A stretch of DNA of 10,661 bases, from contig QIHL01000019.1 of the NCBI GenBank assembly GCA_003230965.1, positions 1 to 10,661 on the forward strand, written 5' to 3'. The translations under genes were made by a program, and so were the position numbers. This document shows positions 5,434-10,661 of the stretch, piece by piece; position 1 is the stretch's first letter, and the number at the start of each line of letters is the position of its first letter. The notes below the pieces were generated by a model that searched no databases, was not told where the DNA came from, and saw only the letters and a program-made list of their open reading frames with translations. This stretch comes from Candidatus Magasanikiibacteriota bacterium. Lineage in GTDB: Bacteria; Patescibacteriota; Patescibacteriia; Magasanikbacterales; UBA922.

Positions 5434-8022
5434 TTATTTTTTTTCAACATACGGACGTAAATACTGACCTGTATAACTATTCCTCACCAATCCAACTTCT
5501 TCTGGTGTTCCAACAGTTACGACTTCCCCACCTTTATCTCCCCCATCAGGACCCAAATCAATAATCCAATCTGCACATTTAATTAAATCCAGATTATGCT
5601 CAATTACCATGACAGTATTTCCATGTCCAACAAGTCGTTGTAAAACAACAAGCAATTTTTTTACATCATCATAATGAAGTCCTGTAGTCGGCTCATCAAG
5701 CAAATACAATGTTTTTGTTGTATTGCGTTTTGCCAACTCACGTGAAAGTTTAATTCGCTGGGCTTCCCCACCAGACAATGTAGTTGCAGATTGTCCAAGA
5801 GTTAAATAATCAAGCCCAACTTGATTCAAAATTTTTAACTTATCATTAATGAATGGAATATCTTCAAAAAATCCTTCTGCTTCTTCAATTGTCATTTCAA
5901 GTACATTAAAAATATTTTTACCTTTGTAATAAATTGATAATGTCTCTTTGTTAAACCGTTTGCCTTTACATACATCACATACTACTTTGACACTTGGTAA
6001 AAAGTGCATCTCAATCTGTAAAATACCACGCCCTTCACAATTTTCACACCGACCTCCTGGACGATTAAAACTAAAACGACCTTTTTTAAATCCACGAATT
6101 TTTGCTTCTGGCGTAATAGCAAAAAGATCACGAATTCCATCGTATGCCTTCGTATAAGTTGCTGGATTACTTCTCGGCGTACGTCCAATTGGACTTTGAT
6201 CAATTTTTATAATCTTATCAATATATTCAAGTCCTTTAATTTCTCTATATGCACCAACACGCTTTCTCGTATGATTTAGTTTATTTGATACCGCACGATA
6301 CAAAATATCATTCATGAGTGTTGATTTGCCTGATCCAGACACACCAGTCAAACAAATAAACCGACGAAGCGGAATATCTACATTAATATTTTTCAGATTA
6401 TTTTCAACTGCACCTTTCAATTTTATTTTTGGTGTGTTATTACCAACTCTACGCCGTTTTTCAGGCAACGGAATACGTTCTTCACCACGCAAATATTTTC
6501 CTGTCAGTGATTTCTTTGCATCACCAAATATTTTTGATGAAAACTCCAACTTCTTTCTGTGATCACGTATACCTAAAAGTTCTTCACGAGGTCCAGAAAA
6601 AATAACTTGACCGCCATGCTTTCCTGCTCCAGGACCAATATCAACAATCCAATCACTTGCTAAAATTGTATCTTCGTCATGCTCCACAACAATAATTGTG
6701 TTTCCAATATCGCAAAGATGTCTCAGTGTTGATACAAGTTGCGCATTATCTTTTTGATGCAAACCTATTGTTGGTTCATCTAGGACATACAATGCTCCAA
6801 CCAACTGCTGTCCGACCTGACTAGCCAACCTGATACGTTGCGCCTCTCCACCTGATAATGTCCCAGCTTTACGATCCAAACTCACATAATGCAATCCAAC
6901 ATTAAAGAGAAACTGCAAACGATTGTTTACTTCATTCAGAGCAGTACCAACAATTTCTAAATCTTTATGTGGCAACTCTTCAATCAACTTGTCAAAAAAT
7001 AATTTCGCAGTGCCAATTGGTTGATGCGTAACATCCCAGATATTTTTGTCTAAAATCTTTACGCTCAATGCTGTATCATTTAATCGCTTTCCATTACAGA
7101 CTGAACAATCATCTTCGCTAAATAATTCTCTCGTACCCAAACCAGTGCAAGCTTCACAATAACCGTATGGACTGTTGAAACTAAAAAGACGTGGTTCTAT
7201 TTCTGGAAAACTAAATCCATCATTAGGACAAGCATATTTGGTACTATATGTTGCACTCTCTCCGTTGGGATATTCAACAATTACCAAACCGTCTGATAAA
7301 TCTACAGCTGATTCAATCGCTTCGGCAAGCCTTTCGCTATCTTCTTTTGAAACTTTATTTTCTCCAAATTTCAAAGAAAAAGTATCTACAACAACTTCAA
7401 TCGTATGTTTAAAATTTTTCTTCAAAATAATCCGATCACGTAAACTCTTCATTTGACCATCCACACGTACTTTCAAAAAACCTGAATTATATAAATCGTA
7501 AAGCAACTGATAATACTCACCTTTTCGTCCACGCACCACTGGTGAAAGTAATCGCAAATCGCTAATTTCTTTATGTACAACATGTCTGGATAGTGCATCC
7601 ACAATTTGTGCCTGCATCTCATCTGTAGTCATCTTTTGAATTTTTGTTCCACAGACTGGACAATATGGAATACCAACGCGCGCATACAAAACACGCAAGT
7701 AATCATAAATCTCTGTAATTGTTGCAACTGTTGAACGTGGATTCGCACTATGTGCTTTTTGATCAATTGAAATCGCAGGAGATAATCCCTCAATTTCATC
7801 AACATCTGGTTTTTTCATTCCACCAACAAATTGCCGTGCGTAGGCTGACAAACTTTCAATATACCTGCGTTGCCCTTCTGCAAAAATAGTATCAAAAGCA
7901 AGACTTGACTTGCCTGATCCAGACAATCCAGTAAATACAATCATATTGTTTCGTGGTAATTCAAGACTGATATTCTTTAAATTATGTTCTCGCGCACCAC
8001 GAATAATAATTTTATCTTGCAT
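5434..8022 (-). CDS. uvrA: UvrA excinuclease ATPase, lacking the insertion domain
   Basis: UvrA is the ATP-dependent damage sensor of nucleotide excision repair; as a dimer it loads UvrB on lesions. I start at ATG 8022 (MQDKIIIRGAREHNLKNI is canonical) rather than TTG 8031, giving 862 residues. Both ABC ATPase halves are complete. The first has Walker A GLSGSGKS (32-39), signature LSGGEAQR (389-396) and Walker B LYVLDEPT (411-418). The second has Walker A GVSGSGKS (560-567), LSGGEAQR (749-756) and LYLLDEPT (772-779). The UvrB-binding region (about 121-265) and the second zinc module (C659, C662, C682, C685) are present. The first CxxC pair (C289, C292) is followed only 13 residues later by the second (C306, C309). 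In typical UvrA about 100 residues of DNA-contacting insertion domain lie between them, so that domain is absent. uvrC follows after nine bases. Confidence 0.96.
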   Translation of the reverse strand: MQDKIIIRGAREHNLKNISLELPRNNMIVFTGLSGSGKSSLAFDTIFAEGQRRYIESLSAYARQFVGGMKKPDVDEIEGLSPAISIDQKAHSANPRSTVATITEIYDYLRVLYARVGIPYCPVCGTKIQKMTTDEMQAQIVDALSRHVVHKEISDLRLLSPVVRGRKGEYYQLLYDLYNSGFLKVRVDGQMKSLRDRIILKKNFKHTIEVVVDTFSLKFGENKVSKEDSERLAEAIESAVDLSDGLVIVEYPNGESATYSTKYACPNDGFSFPEIEPRLFSFNSPYGYCEACTGLGTRELFSEDDCSVCNGKRLNDTALSVKILDKNIWDVTHQPIGTAKLFFDKLIEELPHKDLEIVGTALNEVNNRLQFLFNVGLHYVSLDRKAGTLSGGEAQRIRLASQVGQQLVGALYVLDEPTIGLHQKDNAQLVSTLRHLCDIGNTIIVVEHDEDTILASDWIVDIGPGAGKHGGQVIFSGPREELLGIRDHRKKLEFSSKIFGDAKKSLTGKYLRGEERIPLPEKRRRVGNNTPKIKLKGAVENNLKNINVDIPLRRFICLTGVSGSGKSTLMNDILYRAVSNKLNHTRKRVGAYREIKGLEYIDKIIKIDQSPIGRTPRSNPATYTKAYDGIRDLFAITPEAKIRGFKKGRFSFNRPGGRCENCEGRGILQIEMHFLPSVKVVCDVCKGKRFNKETLSIYYKGKNIFNVLEMTIEEAEGFFEDIPFINDKLKILNQVGLDYLTLGQSATTLSGGEAQRIKLSRELAKRNTTKTLYLLDEPTTGLHYDDVKKLLVVLQRLVGHGNTVMVIEHNLDLIKCADWIIDLGPDGGDKGGEVVTVGTPEEVGLVRNSYTGQYLRPYVEKK

Positions 8023-8085
8023 AAAACACAAAATGCCCTAATACAGGGTTTATATAAAGGTTAAACATGAAAAAGAACTGATAGT

Positions 8086-8114
8086 ACTATAGGTCAAAAA
8101 AAGAAAACTATCAA
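8086..8114 (-). promoter_or_regulatory. Strong sigma70-type promoter of the uvrA-uvrC operon
   Basis: TTGATA (8114-8109, 5 of 6 consensus matches) and TATAGT (8091-8086, 5 of 6) are separated by exactly 17 bp. Transcription would begin near 8079, giving a leader of about 57 nt to the uvrA ATG. A perfect 10-bp palindrome ATAGTACTAT (8081-8090) overlaps the -10 and the start region, and a CTAT-CA-ATAG dyad (8108-8117) overlaps the -35; either could be an operator. No LexA box of the known Gram-positive or Gram-negative type is visible. Confidence 0.68.
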
Positions 8115-8117
8115 TAG

Positions 8118-8151
8118 AAAAAATATCTTATAAACAGTACGCAATTTATAA
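8118..8151 (-). terminator. Weak candidate terminator after the P-type ATPase
   Basis: On the minus strand, TTATAAA (8151-8145) pairs with TTTATAA (8134-8128) around a 10-nt loop. The sequence then runs GATA plus a run of T's (8123-8118). The stem is entirely A-T, so strength is doubtful. Its position between the ATPase stop and the uvrA promoter is what makes it plausible. Confidence 0.35.
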
Positions 8152-8173
8152 CCAGCACAAACTTTTTTACCCG

Positions 8174-10600
8174 TCATGCGACCATTCCCAAAAAACGATA
8201 GAACTGAACTTTCAAAAGATCGGTGATGAGGAATAATACTAGTGCATATACCCAAACGAATAATGCCAGACCCCAGCCAATCGGTGGCAAAACAATACCG
8301 TAGACTACAATAATGGTTGCTATTGACTGCGTAATAATAACCGCGGCAAGTAAAATCTTTGCTGGCTTAATACTCCAAAAATGATGTTTAGTTCGTGCAA
8401 CAAACACAGTCAATTGACCAGCAACAGAAAGTTTCAAATATATGAACGACTGCAACATCAGTGGACTCAGATGCATTACAACTCGTCCAATATAATAAAT
8501 TCCAAATGATGAAAATACTCCAACAATACCCAAAAATGTCGCTACTTCCAACAATGTCTTCATATCCCAATGTTCTGGATTGTGTGAAAACTTAACGTGG
8601 TCGTACGCAATCGTCATGATTGGCGCGTCATTCAAAATTGCGAGCAATACAATCATGAGTGCTGTAACTGGATAACTTTGAAAAACAAGAATGGATAATG
8701 TAATAAAAAGCAAAACACGAATTGTCTCCGCAATACGATAAATTGCATAGTGAGTCATGCGATGAAAAATTTTTCTACTTTCTTCAATCGCATCAATAAT
8801 TACAGAAATACCAGGCTTTGTAAAAACAATATCAGCAACAGATTTTGCTGCATCTGTTGCGCCGTCAACAGCAATACCAACATCTGCCACTTTGAGTGCT
8901 GGTGCATCATTTACCCCATCACCAGTCATTCCTACAATATGATTATGATGTTGAAGCAATTTTACAATACGAAACTTATGTTCAGGAAATACTTCTGCAA
9001 AACCATCACTATTTTCAATCATATTTTCTGCTTCAGTATCTGACAGTTTAATAAGTTTTTCAGCGACTACCATATTCTTTCCCAAACCAACTTCTTCTCC
9101 TATATCTTCTGCAATCGCAATATGATCGCCAGTAATCATCTTGACAGAGACACCCATGGCACGCGCTTTTGCAATTGTATCTGCAGAATCATCACGTGCT
9201 GGATCAAGCAAAGCAAGCATGCCAACAAAATCCCATTTGCCTTTTACAGTTTTTCTAGCTACCCCAAGTGCACGATACCCTTTCTTTGCAAAATCAGTAA
9301 CAGTTTGAGTAATATCATCTTTAATTTTTCCTTCTGTACCGACTAATTCCAAAATCATTTGTGGAGCACCTTTTGATACATGAAATATCGTTCGTCCTAA
9401 CTTCACAGTAGATTCTGTTCGTTTTTTAACAGGATCAAATGGAACAAATGCAGTCATTGTATAGGCATTCAACTTTTTTTTGATTACTATATCATCATGT
9501 GTATGTTTAAAAATTGCATCGTCAATTGCATCACGATCTTCCTCTTTTGATGCAAGCGTTGCATAAAGCAATACATCTGCCTCTGTATATTTTCCAAAAG
9601 GATGACTCTGCCCAACCGTCAATTTATTTTGTGTAATAGTTCCAGTTTTATCAAAACACAATACATCCATGCCTGCCATCTCTTCAATCGCTACCAAACG
9701 ACTCACAATTGCCTGACGCTTTGATAATTCAATTGCTCCAATTGCCATCGTTACAGATAAAACTGCAGGTAGAGCCGCTGGAATAGCTGCGACAATCAAG
9801 ACAAGAGAAAAATGCAATGATTCTAGAAGCGGATCATGACGAAAAATAGAAACAAGAAAAATAATTGTAACAAGTGTCACTGCAAAAATAATCAAATAGT
9901 TACCAATTTTCATGATAGCTTTTTGAAAGTGACTACTGTTTTTTGTGTCTGTTACAAGTTTAGTTGTTCGTCCAAAAAAAGTATGCTCACCTGTTCCAAA
10001 CACTATACCTTCCATCTCACCCTGTTTAATTACAGCACCAGAATATACAACATCACCATTACGTTTATCTACAGGAAGTGATTCGCCAGTCAATGCAGCT
10101 TCATCCACAGACAAGTACCCATTACCAAATACTTTTACATCGGCTGGAATAATATCACCAAGTTGCATTTGAACCACGTCTCCTGGAACCAAAGACGATG
10201 CAGAAAGATCTTTCCATACACCATCGCGTTTCACACGCGTAGACAGCGCAAGTTTTTTTTTCAATAGTTCAATTGCATTATCTGCCTTGTACTCCTGCCA
10301 AAATCCAACAACGGCATTAAAAACTAACAATGTTAAAATAATCCAAAAATCATCCCACGAATACATGATGCCAGAAATAATCACTGCTACTTCAATCATC
10401 CAAGGAATCGGTCCCCAAAAATAACTCAAAAAATTCAAAAAAGGATTTTTCTTTTTTTCAATCAACTTATTTGGTCCAAATTGTTCAAATCTATTCTTTG
10501 CTTCAGTAGAAGATAGACCGTTTGCATCTGTCTCCATTTTCTGTTGAAGTGCTTGAACAGAAAATTTTTTTACTTGATCAACAGAGAGGATAATATTCAT
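8174..10600 (-). CDS. Plasma-membrane proton-pumping P-type ATPase (P3A type)
   Basis: This 808-residue integral membrane pump is predicted to export protons at the cost of ATP. Order: cytoplasmic N-terminus; M1-M2 (about 61-101; FWGPIPWMIEVAVIISG, characteristic of P3A pumps); actuator domain with TGES (171-174); M3-M4 with the ion-site AAIPAALPAV (271-280); phosphorylation motif DKTGTITQNK with D317; nucleotide-binding KGAP (410-413); hinge MTGDGVNDAP (558-567); then M5-M10. In M5-M6, R628 (ETIRVLLF) and D658 (LAILNDAPIMTIAYD) correspond to the arginine and the proton-binding aspartate of plant and yeast H+-ATPases. This supports H+ rather than Ca2+ or Na+/K+ transport. The long C-terminal autoinhibitory tail of plant enzymes is absent. 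The ATG at 10600 has no Shine-Dalgarno; the gene stands alone, 151 bp before uvrA. Substrate is inferred from family residues. Confidence 0.93.
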   Translation of the reverse strand: MNIILSVDQVKKFSVQALQQKMETDANGLSSTEAKNRFEQFGPNKLIEKKKNPFLNFLSYFWGPIPWMIEVAVIISGIMYSWDDFWIILTLLVFNAVVGFWQEYKADNAIELLKKKLALSTRVKRDGVWKDLSASSLVPGDVVQMQLGDIIPADVKVFGNGYLSVDEAALTGESLPVDKRNGDVVYSGAVIKQGEMEGIVFGTGEHTFFGRTTKLVTDTKNSSHFQKAIMKIGNYLIIFAVTLVTIIFLVSIFRHDPLLESLHFSLVLIVAAIPAALPAVLSVTMAIGAIELSKRQAIVSRLVAIEEMAGMDVLCFDKTGTITQNKLTVGQSHPFGKYTEADVLLYATLASKEEDRDAIDDAIFKHTHDDIVIKKKLNAYTMTAFVPFDPVKKRTESTVKLGRTIFHVSKGAPQMILELVGTEGKIKDDITQTVTDFAKKGYRALGVARKTVKGKWDFVGMLALLDPARDDSADTIAKARAMGVSVKMITGDHIAIAEDIGEEVGLGKNMVVAEKLIKLSDTEAENMIENSDGFAEVFPEHKFRIVKLLQHHNHIVGMTGDGVNDAPALKVADVGIAVDGATDAAKSVADIVFTKPGISVIIDAIEESRKIFHRMTHYAIYRIAETIRVLLFITLSILVFQSYPVTALMIVLLAILNDAPIMTIAYDHVKFSHNPEHWDMKTLLEVATFLGIVGVFSSFGIYYIGRVVMHLSPLMLQSFIYLKLSVAGQLTVFVARTKHHFWSIKPAKILLAAVIITQSIATIIVVYGIVLPPIGWGLALFVWVYALVLFLITDLLKVQFYRFLGMVA

Positions 10601-10634
10601 AGATTTTTAATCTTTTAAGATAACACAATAAAAA

Positions 10635-10640
10635 ATTATA
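10635..10640 (-). promoter_or_regulatory. Candidate -10 element of the P-type ATPase gene
   Basis: A perfect TATAAT hexamer on the minus strand lies 34 bp before the ATG at 10600. A -35 at 17-bp spacing would start at the window edge (about 10658) and is cut off, so the promoter cannot be completed from this window. Confidence 0.35.
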
Positions 10641-10661
10641 AGAACGCCACAAATTCTATAG

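Noticed and set aside
8388..8570. 60-residue minus-strand frame inside the P-type ATPase gene
   Set aside because: It is an alternative frame within an intact membrane-domain coding sequence and has no recognisable features.

Overview
The window is AT-rich and every credible gene lies on the minus strand. Reading frames stay open with the standard bacterial code and TGA is used as a stop (for example at the end of the P-type ATPase), so this is not a TGA-recoding lineage. Three things suggest a Patescibacteria (Candidate Phyla Radiation, Parcubacteria-like) genome: shortened UvrA and UvrC, start codons mostly without a Shine-Dalgarno sequence, and a MraZ beginning MFIGEYTHNLDDKGR. This assignment is inferred from gene style and was not checked by a search.

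Read in the direction of transcription (high to low coordinates), the layout is as follows. (1) 10600-8174: a complete P3A-type proton-pumping ATPase. (2) 8022-4147: uvrA then uvrC, nine bases apart, behind a good sigma70-type promoter (8086-8114). They form a nucleotide-excision-repair operon that ends in a strong hairpin terminator (4101-4133). (3) 3978-2128: mraZ, rsmH and ftsL, the start of the division and cell-wall (dcw) cluster. Its promoter is embedded in four 10-bp-spaced MraZ boxes, with a perfect DnaA box just upstream. (4) 2096-690: an intact IS3-family insertion sequence (IS150-like) with terminal inverted repeats, orfA, orfB, a classical -1 frameshift signal joining them, and a terminator-like hairpin just inside the end that faces ftsL. 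(5) 715-62: the C-terminal part of a class I SAM-dependent methyltransferase, cut off at the insertion-sequence end.

The most informative anomaly is the junction around the insertion sequence. The missing N-terminus of the methyltransferase is not on the far side. There is no target-site duplication, and the dcw genes normally found after ftsL are absent. Either an insertion-sequence-mediated deletion or rearrangement has occurred, or an assembly has joined two loci through a repeated element.

I found no CRISPR array, tRNA, rRNA, or convincing new multigene system. The unusual content is at the domain and signal level: UvrA without its insertion domain, UvrC without the C-terminal helix-hairpin-helix region, a heptanucleotide repeat inside uvrC, and the regulatory architecture of the insertion sequence. 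No gap between genes exceeds 300 bases. Bases 1-61 hold nothing I can support.
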